A program made the position numbers and the translations under genes. Shown here in pieces: positions 12,856-24,464 of a stretch of 64,000 nt of DNA. The notes beneath the pieces are model-generated. The model saw only the letters and a program-made list of their open reading frames with translations, did not search any database and had not been told where the DNA came from. Position 1 is the stretch's first letter. Every line of letters starts with the position of its first letter. Source of the stretch: Hypholoma sublateritium FD-334 SS-4 (taxonomy: Eukaryota; Basidiomycota; Agaricomycetes; Agaricales; Strophariaceae); assembly GCA_000827495.1 (NCBI GenBank), contig KN817524.1, forward strand, positions 622,262-686,261, in the 5' to 3' direction.

Positions 12856-15111
12856 CACACAGTAACGCACGGCGGGCGATTGGCTCGCAAATAATTCGCA
12901 GAGGCGTGGCCACGGCAGATGCAGATGGGGCTGGCGCTGCTGCGCGAGGCAGCGCTACGACGGGCGGGTGTGATGGCCGTACATGCAGAAATAATAATAA
13001 AGCACAGGAAACCCGGTGCCGTGGGGTTAATATGCCTTTACCTTTGGGGCGCTGCGATTGACCGCTGGACTGCAGGCTAGCTGCATATTGCGCACACAGC
13101 GGGTGCTTGCTATGCTCTAGCTCGGACATGATAATGGAACATGTGCATGCGTGCAGCTGTCTCAATAGCTCGCGTCGTGCCCTGCGCTCACGCTGCCCGC
13201 ATCGTGATGGGCATCAGAATCACGCTGATAGCTGATACCAGCAGCCAGCCTGCCGACCGCGCATGGTACGCATGTACGACGTACGTGGCCCAACGAGAAA
13301 GCGTGGTCCCCAAACGCGTTTCGCCGCATACCTCGCGCTGCACTAGCAAATTTCTAGCGCGGACTTGGCGCCAATGCGCGCTGCATGCTGAGCCCGCCCG
13401 GCGCTTAATTTGCGTGGAAGTCGGTGCTGCGCAGCCAGGCCAAGGAGACAAGAATAATAACTAGCACTCGGGCGGCCCGAAAGCTTAATCTGCCCGGCAC
13501 GGCGGCGGGAAGTAGGTAAGTAGGTTGAGCGCAGATGTGATTGTACATGCTTCGCGCGCAAGAATAGCGCGGTGCCACTGCTCTCGCGGTGTCATCGCAC
13601 CGCACCCCTATCCCAGTGGCAGCGCGCAGCGGCGAAACGAACAGCACCGGACGAGAATAAGTACGTATGTATGGCGAGGTTGCCGTGAACACCGTCTTGG
13701 CTGGCCGCCGGATGTATGTATGCTCGTCGGGTTGCTAATTAGGTAACGCCCCGCGCGCTAAACACGCCTTGTGCCTCTTGGCACACTGACTGACGCGAAC
13801 AGCGTCTTGGGCACTGTGAATCAGGATCGTCGTCGTTATGGTCTATTTTTATCCTGTGTAGCAGCGTAGACTGCGCTGGGAGACGCGCCTAGAACGCGTC
13901 TCGCACCCCGCACGGTGGACAGAGCTGGCGCGAAGGCACTGTGGGGCACTGTTTCGATTAATTCATTAAGCGCTCAATAGCGGTGGCGCTGCAGCTCAGG
14001 GTCGCGCTAAACGATCGGGCGTGGCAGGGTGTGGCGTCCCCGCACCCCCGTCGCCCTATCTCCCATCGAAGCTATCCTAGTCCGCCTCGACCTGCAGATT
14101 TTTCCGGGCTTGGCAGACTGCTCAGCCTAAATCCGGGCCGCCGATCGAGGATTTTCGCGGGTCTGCTCCTGTGCGATTGGCTGCTGCTCCGCTGCGCAAT
14201 GGCGGGAAGAAAATCCAGAGCAGGATCCCCTTGCGCGCGCTGGCGGCGCGGGAAGCGCGACGCGGGGTGGCGGATGTGCTCCCGTTGCTAGCGCGTGCGC
14301 GTTTCTGCTGCCGCGATCGCCCCGGGCGCCAGGCCGACATGGGTGCGCGCCGACGCGGGGTCGGCCGCGTAGCGCAGAGGGGTAGATAGGCGTGCTCTGC
14401 AGAGGGCGCGTCCGCGCGTGCACGCGCGGAGGGTGCGGCACGAATCGGGGAATCACGGCGAACAGCGCGTCCCTCGTTCTTCTTTCGCGATCGGACGTGG
14501 GTATAAGTCAGCAGTGGCATGGGTGGCCTCCAGCGCATTGCCCGAGACCGAGTGTTGCCCGAGTGCCGAGAATGCACCGATGCGGCATCGCTGCAGTGCG
14601 CGGGAGCGTCATCGGCGCGCAGCGGATGCACAGACGCGCTGCATTCGCCCGTGTTTCGCGCTGCGACAAGTATAGCAGTCTGTAGCGGCGCGTAATTGAT
14701 CCTCAGCAGACGCGCGAGCAGATCCTGGTGGCTGCTCCGCAAGTGGGGGCCACGGGAGGCCGTGCGTGGTGGATGTGCCGCAACGACCGCTGTGCACCGG
14801 GGTTCATGGATATGTCCGTCGGGCGTGGGTGGCACTATGTATAGGCGGATATTTATAGCGGAGCGGCAGACAGAGTAAGGAAGGCTGGTGGCCGCTGTGG
14901 CGGGGCTGAGTGGGCGTAATCTATGTGGCGACGTGAAGATCATTACGCCAGAGCGGAGTCGGGCACGGGGGACCGATAAGGCAGGCGGAGGACGCACCCG
15001 GTCATGTGCGCGCCGCCGAGCAGCCGAGATGTCATATTTGTGGGATAAGCGTTTGTTGCCAAGGTCTGTCCGCATGGGCTGACAGTTATCGCGTCTCTCC
15101 TCACCACCACC

Positions 15112-17612
15112 ATGCCCGACGCTCACCCAGACACCCCGCTCCTCGTCGCCGACCCCGTCGACCCCGCAGACACTACCCGCCGCTCCCCGTCCCCGAGCCG
15201 CGAGTCCTCCATATCTGCAACCTCCAAGTCCTCCAGGTTTCGCTTCACCCGGAAACCATCCTTCATGCTCGACCAGCCCAAGCAGCCGCCCAAGCTCGGC
15301 GCCCTCCACGACCTCAAGCGCTTCCTCAACCACCACATCCCCCACCCCACCCACCCGCCCCACTCGAATCCACAGACACCCGCCACCCCCGTCCGCCGCG
15401 GCTCCGTCGTCGACATCCCCATCACCCCCAACAACATCAAGCAGAGCAAAGATCGAACCCCCTCGCCCCCGTCCCCCTCCGCCCGCGCACACCCGCCGCG
15501 CCACCACACCCATGCACAGCCCGCCCCCATCGCCTCCCTCCACGACGCAACCCAGGCCCATCTCTCCAAAAAGTACGGCAAGTGGGGCCGCGTCCTCGGC
15601 AGCGGCGCAGGCGGCACCGTCCGTCTCATAAAGGGCAAGAACGGCGGTGCCATCTACGCAGTCAAGGAGTTCCGCCCAAAGCGCAGCGGCGAGTCGGAAA
15701 AGGAGTACCAGAAAAAGGTCACCGCAGAGTTCTGCGTTGGCTCCACCCTCAAGCACGCAAATATCATAGAGACCGTAGACATCGTCTTTGACCATGGCCA
15801 CTATTATGAGGTCTGTCTCACTTGATTTATTTCTCCCCGTCCCCCCTCATCTCCCGCCAGGTCATGGAATTCGCCCCCTTTGACCTCTTCTCTGTCGTCA
15901 TGTCTGGCAAGATGTGTCGTCCAGAGATCTACTGCGTGTTCCGCCAAATTTGCGACGGTGTCGAGTATCTCCACGAAATGGGCCTCGCCCATCGCGACCT
16001 CAAACTCGATAACTGCGTCATGACATCCGAAAACGTCGTAAAGCTTATCGACTTTGGCACCGCGACCGTCTTCCACTATCCTGGCAAGGCCCACACTCCT
16101 GCCACCGGCATAGTTGGTAGCGACCCTTATCTCGCCCCAGAGGTCCTCGACGGAGAACCATACGACCCCCGCAAGACTGATGTCTGGAGTCTCGCCATCA
16201 TTTTCCTTTGCATGGTTCTGCGTCGCTTCCCCTGGAAAATCCCAGACCCCAAGACCGACCCAAGCTTCAAAGCTTTTGTCGCCGCACATCCTGATCTATC
16301 GGTCAAACCTGCTCCCAAGCCCGCCAAGCGCCAGCACTCTCAACCCCACCTATTAGTGCCGCCGCCAGCCCAGTCCCGTCAAATGCCAATTCGCGGGGCC
16401 ACATTACCACACATCGGCGGCCCCGTCGATCTTTTGGTACCTCAGCAGCAGCGCAGCCATACAAACGAATCATCGAGCAGCGCTGGCTCCTCAGAGACCA
16501 CATCATTGTTGACCAATTCCTCAGGCATCTCAGATGGGCACACCACGGCAATGACCGATCCGCCATCTCGATTTGTCAGCGCAAACGGCTCCAGCGATAG
16601 CCCCAAGCCGGATAGCTATGACGCCCATCACCATCGGATGCTCAACACCCACGACATTTCATCCCGCCGCAACTCGGCCGTCCAGAGCCGCAGCACCACC
16701 ACCCTGCCGAACATGCATCTCCGTCCATCGGAGAGCCCGGAGGAGATGGATCCATCGGTGCTGACATATCCGCGCCCCGGCGACTCGACAGAAAGCCTCC
16801 CGCTCAGCCCCTATCCCCCTGCAGCCGACATCCTCACTCCACGCGCAAACCAGTCGTCTCTGACCTTCCCCGACCACCCGGATGTTATCCGCGGCTCCTC
16901 ACTCGCCAGGCGCGATTTCAACGGCACGATCGCCAGCTCGTCCAGCAGCGGCGATAGCTTTACCAGCCGCGATCGCGACTGCGACAGCTCGCTGACGGAC
17001 ATCCAGATCGTCGAGGAGTCGGAGGACGAGGTGTCCTCATGCGATGAGAGCCAGCAGCTCGCACAGGAGCCCAGCGAGACGCCTACGGTGCACGCACCGG
17101 CGGCGCCTGCGGTGGCACCCGCCCCGCCGCCGCCCGAGCCTGCCACACCAGCCAAGCGCCGCCTGCAGCGCTCGGACAGCGTGACGACGTTCCACGGCGG
17201 CGGATCGGAGTCGATATTCCGCCTGCTCCCGCGCGAGACGCGGCCCGCGCTGCGGCGCATGCTCTTCGTCGAGCCCGCGTCGCGCTGCACGCTGACGGAC
17301 CTGCTCAAGGGCCGCGGCAAGACGAGCGGGCTGCTGTGCGGCTGCCGCGTCGGCGCGGCGCGCTATGGACCCGCGCCGCCTGCCGTGCAGCCGCTGTCGG
17401 ACGTAGCGATCGTCGTTGACGATGGCATGCCCGTGGGCGCGTTCACGGAGGGGCACTGCGTGGACCACGACGACCACGATGTGGCGGACGAGGACGACGG
17501 GGACGAGTGGCTGAAGAGCATCGAGTCGTGCTCCGTGCCCGGCGCCGTGCCGAAGCATGTGCACATCAAGGTGCAGGTCGACGAGAAGCAGGGGAAGCGC
17601 AAGTTCTTCTAG
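15112..17612 (+). CDS. HAL4/HAL5 (NPR/HAL family) serine/threonine kinase
   Basis: Fungal kinases of this family stabilise plasma-membrane potassium and nutrient transporters. Two exons, with an intron at 15811-15860, encode about 816 residues. The N-terminal 160 residues are Pro/Ser/His-rich. The kinase domain has the glycine loop GSGAGGTV, Lys in [17 protein letters not shown] in LIDFGTA and APE in LAPEVLDG, followed by [21 protein letters not shown], typical of HAL kinases. The C-lobe is then broken by about 300 disordered residues (roughly 385-680). It is completed by [28 protein letters not shown]. The tail ends [11 protein letters not shown] at 17610-17612. The gene stands alone between two long non-coding stretches. 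Orthology to one yeast paralogue cannot be assigned. Confidence 0.88.
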
Positions 17613-18418
17613 GCGCGCTGCGCCTGCACGGGGGCGGTGGGGGGTGGGGATGGGTCGTCGAGCGGGAGCCGCGAGGGAGCGCGGCTCCCGCTGTCTCGCT
17701 GTGGTTTTCGCTTCTCTGGATGAGGGGGGTGGGTCTGGGGCACGTAAGTGCTTCTTCGAGTTAAATACCCCTTCATCGCCTGCCGCCCGCGTTCTGGACT
17801 CCAGCGCGGCGCGGCCACGACCAGCCTGTCGCGCATCGCATTCCCATAGGAACGGCTTCGCGGCCCGCGGGTGATCTGTGCGTCGCAGCGCCCGTTGCGA
17901 TAGCGCCCCCCCCAATCGCCCCCAACCGGCTCGGACACTTCGCCCCGCCCGAGCCCCCGCCCCGCCCACGCTCTGTGGTCCTGTCTGTCTGTGGAGAACA
18001 CACTATGCCACTTGTCCCCCGGTTATCTTATGTATCTATTGTCGCACGTACGGAACATCCTCTCTTTCCCCTGCCTGCGGCACCCCCGGCCGCGCGCGCC
18101 GCCGCACCATAGACGCCGCGCCGGGGCGCCCTGCCTATTATCTATAACATATCTCGCCCCGTCTTCCTCCGCATCTGCTCTGCGCGCGCAGCCCGAACTT
18201 TGTGGTCTCGCTTTAAATGCTCTCTGGCCCCCCGCTCGCGTTTTCCGTTGCATAAAATGGCGTATTTCATCTTATTTTTCTGCTAAAATATACATGTGCT
18301 GCCCCGTTTATATAGAGTGGCCCCGGCTTGAAAATGCTACCTTTGTTTCGTGTTTTCCACCGCGATCTTCAGTTTTGTGCTGAGCTTGAGCGCAGGATAT
18401 CTGAGTTTGTGCGGTGCG

Positions 18419-18438
18419 TGGGCGTGGGCGTGGGCGTG
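18419..18438 (+). repeat. GTGGGC hexamer run, second copy
   Basis: Three consecutive GTGGGC units, the same motif as at 12836-12855. The run includes GCGTGGGCG, a sequence bound by some C2H2 zinc fingers in other organisms; a fungal binder is not known to me. Confidence 0.7.
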
Positions 18439-18739
18439 TGTGCCGCCGGCGCCAGGCCGTCCGGATGGGGTATGTGGGTACGTGCGGCGAGGATTTGTTT
18501 GGACAGATTACCCGACCATCATCAGGCCTGTGCCGCGCAAGGCAGGCGCACGGTAGTGGTAGGTCCATCATTCTGGTGTCCGCGAAAATCCATGCGGTGC
18601 GTCTGTTGGCTGCACAAGTTCGTCGGGATATCACTCACCTCTTTATCGTCCTGCTCAGACGCCCGCCAGGCGCCCGCCGCCGCTGTGATTTCAGTACGGC
18701 CGCCTTCGAGCAGCCGTCTGTCCACAATGTGGTTCCTTT

Positions 18740-20040
18740 TATTCCGCGGCAAAAATACGTGTGCTACACGTAGGCCTTCTAGGCTCTTTACTTGCCCCAT
18801 TTTTTCCCGAGTCGACCGCCGGATGAATTTATGCCGGCGCTGTGATTTGATATCGCCAGCCTATTGCTTTCACACCGGGTGCGTATCTCTTCAACGTTCA
18901 ACCCTCAATTACGCTTGCTGTATCCCGCTCATGGGCCGCTCCAACCAGGTGTTGCTCACCATGGTATTGTCCTACTTAAACGCCAGGAAACCACCTACCT
19001 GCCCGCTCCCTGTGATTGCACTGCGACACCCCATCGCCCAGATATCCCTGCTGCCAGCTGCGCGCCATTTTATGCGCTACAAAACAGGCCTACGTGTTCT
19101 ACACCCGATCCACCAGATATTACTCGCCTTCTCGTCGTCCTATTCAAATACCAGGCGAGCGCATGCCCACCCACTCCCTGTGATTTGATCGCGACACCCC
19201 ATCGCCCGGATATCCCTTCTTCCAGCTACCAGCTGCGTGCCATTTTATTCTCCACAAAATAAGCCTGCGTGTGCTGCACCCGACCTCTAGGCCACTCCCA
19301 CCAGGTGTTACTCGCATCATCGTCCTATTCAAATACCAGGCGAGCGCATGCCCACTCACTCCCTGTGATTTGATCGCGACCCGGATATCCCTTCTTCCAG
19401 CTGCAAGCTGCGTGCCATTTATTCACCACAAACTAAGGTTGCGTGTGCTGCATCCGACCCATAGGCCGCTCCCACCAGGCGCTACTCGCCTTCTCATCGT
19501 CCTATTCAAATACTAGGCGAGCGCATGTCTACTCACTCCCTGTGATTTGATCGCGCCAACCCTTCGCCCGAATATCCCTTCTTCCAGCTGCAAGCTGCGC
19601 ACCATTTTCTGCTCCAAAAAATAAGCCTGCGTGTGCTACACCCGACCCGTAGGCCGGTCCCACCAAGTGTTACTCGCCTCATCGTCCTATTCAAGTACCA
19701 GGCGAGCGCATGCCCACTCACTCCCTGTGATTTGATCGCGACAACCTTTCGCCCGGAGGTCCCTGTGGCTCGCAGCAAGCTGTGCGGCACTATATTCACG
19801 CAGAAATAAGCATACGTGTGCTGCACTCGACGCACAGGCCGGTGCTGGTGCTGCTCGCCGTGTCGTCTTCCTGTTGAACCGCCAGGCAAGCGCCATTTTC
19901 GCCCGCTTCCTGCGGTTTGATCGCGAGTCGACAACCCTTCGCCCGGATTTCCTGTGGCTGGCAGCACGCTGCACACCATTTTATTCGCCCCCCAAATAAA
20001 CCGGTGCTGCACCCAGCCCTCAAGCCAGCGGCGTTTGACG
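18740..20040 (+). repeat. Diverged tandem array, about seven units of 169-186 bp
   Basis: The anchor TGTGATTTGATCGCG (with variants) recurs near 18841, 19012, 19181, 19366, 19543, 19726 and 19911, spaced 169-186 bp. Two more anchors keep register: CCAGGCGAGCGCATGCCCAC (18983, 19151, 19336, 19512, 19698, 19882) and GCGTGTGCTGCACCCGACC. The three central units are most alike; the outer ones are eroded. Open frames through the array are interrupted and differ between units, so it does not look coding. Units are too long and too variable for a CRISPR or telomeric repeat; it looks like a minisatellite/satellite-type block. Confidence 0.85.
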
Positions 20041-20249
20041 CTATTGCCGAAGCATTGCCCGGCCACGACGCTTTGAAGATGCCTTATTAAGCCACGAAGG
20101 AAGGGCGTGCTGCTGAGTGCAGGCGGTGCGTTCACTGGAAGTAACATTTGAAATTTCCTAAAATATTTGGCACACCAGTGGGAAGGAGCTTGTGCTGGCT
20201 CTAATGACATTTCATAGAAGGCTGGTCCTGCTGGACGCTGTCGGCATTC

Positions 20250-20630
20250 TTGTGGACCAATTCGAAGGCCTCAAGCTCGCTTGGCGCGCCGGGCTGGGGG
20301 GACGGTGTCTGCGGACTATGCCATAATTTGCTATTGCCCGTTCAATAATTGGGGTATTTGCTTATCGGCCAGCTCGAACGCTTCATACACCTGGCACTCC
20401 AGGGACCGAGTTCCCCTGGAGTGTCTGTGTTTATGAAATTATTGACAAAGCTAGTCAGTACAGCATCTTTCCTTGAATAAAATGGGGTGTCATTTCATTA
20501 TTCTTGCGCCCTAATACCACCTTGTTATCGGCCAATTCGAACGCATTAAATGCACCTGACACCCCGACCGAAGGGGCAGCGTCTGCGGACTCCCTGCGTT
20601 CATTTTTAGTTAGCCTTGCCTGCGACAATG
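20250..20630 (+). repeat. Second loose repeat, GGCCAATTCGAACGC family
   Basis: The phrase GGCCAnnTCGAAnGC occurs near 20257, 20369 and 20530. It is followed or preceded by related GTCTGCGGACT segments at about 20309 and 20583. The copies are diverged and unequally spaced, so this could be an eroded tandem repeat or a fragmented mobile element. Confidence 0.5.
20395..20423. repeat. Perfect 10-bp inverted repeat
   Basis: CACTCCAGGG (20395-20404) pairs with CCCTGGAGTG (20414-20423) around a 9-base loop. It lies inside the second repeat family. Confidence 0.8.
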
Positions 20631-21879
20631 CGCCCACATTGACACAAAGAGCATGCCCAGCCAGCTGTCCGAAAAAAGGATAGCCCCTCGCGCAGTTTGG
20701 GTAGTTCGCTGCTATAACGCGCCTGCTACGCCAGCCGCCCCGGTCGCGTGCCCGCGCGCGGCCCTGGCGGAAGGTTCGCGGGTGAATTCAGCGCCTCGGT
20801 ACATGGCGCCGGCCCTCGCTTAGCGGTCCCGCCGACAGCCGTCCGTCCGGGCAGCCTCGTATTATACTGCGGCCGCACACAAAAATGTGCTATCGACGTA
20901 CATATATAACCTGAAGCACCACGCCTTCCACCCCGCGTCTGGTGCGCATTTTATATTGCACCCCTATTTTTTTTCTGGCCGTTTCGAAATTCGAGGGCTC
21001 GACACCGCTGCGCGTTCCCAGCCAGCCAGGCGCCTTGTGCGGTGCCCTCGCACATATATAGCGCGGGACGTCCAGCGCGGGCATCCGGTGACTGATGAGC
21101 CAGTTCAACGGCGCGCCACTTATAAGTCAATAAATTGGCCACTTGCGTGCTTGCTCCTGACCGGCGCCCTGCTGCCCCCGGGCGATCCGCCCCCTCCGCA
21201 GAGGGCGCTCCATGGAATCACGATCGCACGGCGCACTTCTCTACGCGTTTCATGCTGCGTTGTCTGCGCGCCAAGCTCCACGGTAATTAACGGCGAGGCT
21301 GGTGCACCCCGATGTGCGCTGGGAATCCATTCCGTGCATACCCAGTGGCTTAGAATCTGGGGGACGGGTGATCGAGCCGTGTGTGAAGTCCTCGAAGATG
21401 CACAATTCGCTCGTTTATCTTGGGAACTAATACGTATACATGCGAGCGTCCGTATGTCCGTCGGAAGAATCCTGGAAGACCTGTGGAACGGTTCGTAGCA
21501 AATAATCAATTGATACGTATTGTTGGGACTACTGTGTGGATATTCACGCCAAATAAAAATATTCCCTTCTGACCAGCTCTGGCCTTGTTCTTTTCCGCTG
21601 TCAGATGGGATTGATATATTCCCTCTGGGCAATATTCCACAATAAGACGCCGCCTTTTCCATTTGTTGTCGCTGGCCAACGATATTGATTGTAAAAATCC
21701 CATCTAAGCAACTAGTCGTGAAATATTCTCATAGCTAAAATCTATGATAGGAAGTATCCTCCCGCGAATCCTGAGTCTGGCCGGAACCCCCATAAATACA
21801 TTTAAGCGTCACCTTTCCTAAAAGTACAGAAAGCCTAACATAGTAGCACATGTGCGCTCCAGATCCACGAAAGCGTCTA

Positions 21880-23929
21880 CTACAGCTCATCTCGTCGGGG
21901 ATCTGCTTTGCTACCTGGTTCTTTCTTTTTCTTATCTGGTTTCCTATCATCCTTTTTCCCGTCTTTGTCAGGCCTGACTTTGACTACCTCCGCCTCGACG
22001 TTGAATCCAGCGGCGCGGAGAGCTTCAACGAGGCGGTCACCGTCAACGTCATTTGCATCGTTAGCTACGTCAAGGAAAAATTCGCCTTCGCTCTCTGCAG
22101 CGAGGCCATCTGGACCAACGAGAGCTTCTAAGGTTTTCCGCAGCAATTCATTGAACGCCTTGTCCCTATTTGATGGTTGGTCCCCACTTTCGGTCCCTTT
22201 CTCAGTCTTGGGTGGTGCGGGTAGATATGTCTTGCGCAGGGGGTAGTCAACAGGATGATCGGCCGTTGGTAGGTCCAGTGGAGACGAAGGATTATTGTTG
22301 ACAATGGCGCGGCACCGTATTTCCGCCTCCCCACCCACGTCGTGACGAGATTTGAACCCCGGTTCTCCACATAGACGCGGCGTATGCACTACAAGCACAT
22401 ACGAACATGTTTTTGTTTCTTTCACAAACAAAATGTGGTCTGTCATTTGCATCGAGCAGTGGAACTAAGTATAGCATCAGTGCGCACACACGGATTGTCG
22501 TAGAATGGCCGAAATGGGCAATACGAGGGGCGGCGGTCAAAAAAGGCGATGTCAGGTGGGCAAGGGAGATGCGTTTGGAAACAAATAAATTAGATGTTGT
22601 GACTAGATAATAAGGGATGCGAGAGATAATAAGCTTACCTGGACTTCGACTTGACGAGGGTTGCCTGTCTTGTCACAAATAGTCCCGTCGTCCCATCTTT
22701 GCACGAGATAGCGCGAACCAGCACTTCGGGCAAGCTCCAAATTGGCGGCTTGGGCTGTTTGTTCAGCCACTGTCAGATCAGCCCCAGACTCTGGATTACG
22801 AGGTGCGCGGCCTAGTGTATAAGATTCCCACTGAAGCAGGAACGCGGTCAATAAAGAACGAGTAAAACAATCAGATTTCAGTAGAACAATTACCTCAGGG
22901 TCCTCTTCTGGTTTGTACGTCCCTGCATGCATTGTGTGGTAACAAATAAATGGGGAACCAATTAATAAATCAGCAAATGCCCAAAGGATTATGAAGATGT
23001 CCCGAGGGAAATAATGCTATTAACGCATGACTTTTCGCAAAAGGTGTTGCCAAGGCTTGCCATCACTTCGAAATGGGAAATAAAATGACAAAATGTTGGA
23101 TAAGAACGCGGATGAAGAAAGGAAATCAGGGAGAATTAAGGAAGGCGAATGATTATGGTCAAAAGGGGTGGGATAAGAATACGGCGTTTATCGTCGGAGA
23201 ACTAAAATAAGAGAGCCAAAAAAGGGAAATTGCGATATGAGGAACGGAGAATTACCTGGAAAATGGCCTTGCGCCGAAGCCAACTCTTTGAATTGTCGGA
23301 TTTCATCGTTGTGACAATAAGAATAGGTGAACCAGCCTTGTCGATGCTGTACAGATCAAGATTAGAGGTGGGCCGGCATTGCGAAGTCAAACGAGGACAC
23401 ACGTAAAGACATGTCCCCGCGAGAGATTGAAGTAAGGACCAACTTCGTGCTGGCGTTATATCGGTGTCGGAATCTTCGCTATGGAGAGAAGGTATATTTT
23501 CCAAGGGTTTAGGGATTAAACAAAGATACGAGTTCATCGGGCCCATCTTCATGAGTTCCAAAGAGTAGTCCGAAGTAGCTTGTGGAGGCGACTATCATAT
23601 ACTTTCTGAGCTACTGCAACGAATACCGCAATGCGAGAACGTACGTCAGGACTAGAAGATGCAGGTCCGGTCTCTTCACCAGCGCTGATTTCCTTTCGTG
23701 ATGAAGCGGGTTGCCAGTTCCCATCCTTCCATGGTTGGTCTAGAAACTCGAGCTCACCGCCGCGGAGACCCTCTGTGAGCCAGCGCTGTGCGGTGTCGTT
23801 GATGACGGGAAGGCCATTGAGGAAGCTCACGCGGAACTTTGGAAAGGCATACGTGTCCTCTGGAAGCGAGTGGAGTAGCCTAGCGGATGCTGCGGCCAGG
23901 GAGGCAGCGAGGGATAAATAGACGCGCAT
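21880..23929 (-). CDS. YOS9: YOS9/OS-9 type ER quality-control lectin
   Basis: Lectin of ER-associated degradation that recognises trimmed N-glycans and delivers misfolded glycoproteins to the HRD1 ligase. It begins with a signal peptide (MRVYLSLAASLAAASA). Introns split the conserved body. Splicing out a 54-nt intron near 23577-23630 joins SSSPD to SPPQATSDYSLELMKMGPMNSYLCLIPKP. The mannose-6-phosphate receptor homology domain contains TCLYHRQGWFTYSYCHNDEIRQF, later SRYLVQRWDDGTICDKTGNPRQVEV, and the final cysteines in TPRLCGEPGFKS and AEIRCRAI. The intron between HFPG and TYKPEEDPE (22923-23255) is about 333 nt, unusually long here. The protein ends in RRDEL, an HDEL-like retrieval signal, TAG at 21880-21882. 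It is divergent from the AT-hook gene. Confidence 0.93.
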
Positions 23930-24464
23930 TGGGGAAGGAGAAAGGGAGGCGGGAGATGATGTCGTGGAATATGCCGAGATGCCGGTGGGAGAAATTGGGT
24001 CTCGGCTCGAATATTAGTGCGCCGCCTGATACTGGATTTCCGTTGCATTCGATGCCAACCTTCTGATCGGCGGTTAGGATATATAATTCCTTATGAAAAG
24101 GGAGAAATACCCGGGTGGAATATCCAGGGGAGGTCGGAGTATTTGATATCCATGTGCTACAGCAAAGTGACTGCGTCTCTGGCATTTCATTACGTGAATC
24201 TGAGGAAACCCCAAAAATCAGGGGTAAAAAGTGTACGAACAGGAAGATTGCTTCAACGATAATAATAATAATCTTGGTTTGGCTCACAAATCGCCAGGAA
24301 ACAATACATTACAAGTTGTTCTATATTCGGCAGCGAATTGTTCATTAAAGCCGGCCCTCTCATCTTTTCCCCACTTCCTTTCCTCTTTCTCGAACCAGGA
24401 CCAACCCACTCTCCCGTCGCCTGCCTCCCCGCATCCGCCGCCGTCATCGCGTGCTCCATCCACG

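Larger units (their letters stand above)
11361..15111. other. GC-rich gene-empty region upstream of the HAL-type kinase
   Basis: About 3.75 kb with no recognisable gene. From about 11.6 kb to 14.9 kb it is rich in CpG and in long random open frames on both strands, none with a known motif. It contains an (ACGC)n microsatellite at 12334-12353 and a GTGGGC hexamer run at about 12836-12855. TATA-like ATTTATAG occurs at about 14848-14856, 260 bp before the kinase start. It may be a large regulatory region or the site of a long 5' leader; the sequence does not decide. Confidence 0.5.
17613..21879. other. Long intergenic region between kinase and YOS9
   Basis: About 4.3 kb with no supported gene. 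It contains a tandem array (18.74-20.04 kb), a second loose repeat (20.25-20.63 kb), a perfect hairpin at 20395-20423, and GC-rich sequence at 20.7-21.4 kb. The last 300 bases before the YOS9 stop are AT-rich, fitting a 3' UTR. Long open frames here, including one of 203 codons at 20887-21498, have no recognisable motif and I do not call them. Confidence 0.5.

Noticed and set aside
14122..15801. 559-codon open frame on the reverse strand
   Set aside because: It runs antisense to the kinase start; composition (Gly/Arg/Ala-rich) is what a GC-rich shadow gives, and no motif is seen.
18328..19188. 286-codon open frame into the tandem array
   Set aside because: It crosses from unique sequence into diverged repeat units whose frames do not agree with each other.
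18740..20040. CRISPR array
   Set aside because: Whole units of about 180 bp are related; there are no short identical repeats with unique spacers, and the genome is eukaryotic.
20887..21498. 203-codon open frame
   Set aside because: No recognisable motif, odd composition, and it sits in GC-rich intergenic sequence where chance frames are long.
22320..22400. tRNA-like T-arm (GGGGTTCAAAT) on the reverse strand
   Set aside because: Only about three of five T-stem pairs form, and the sequence encodes the conserved TPRLCGEPGFKS segment of the YOS9 lectin domain.
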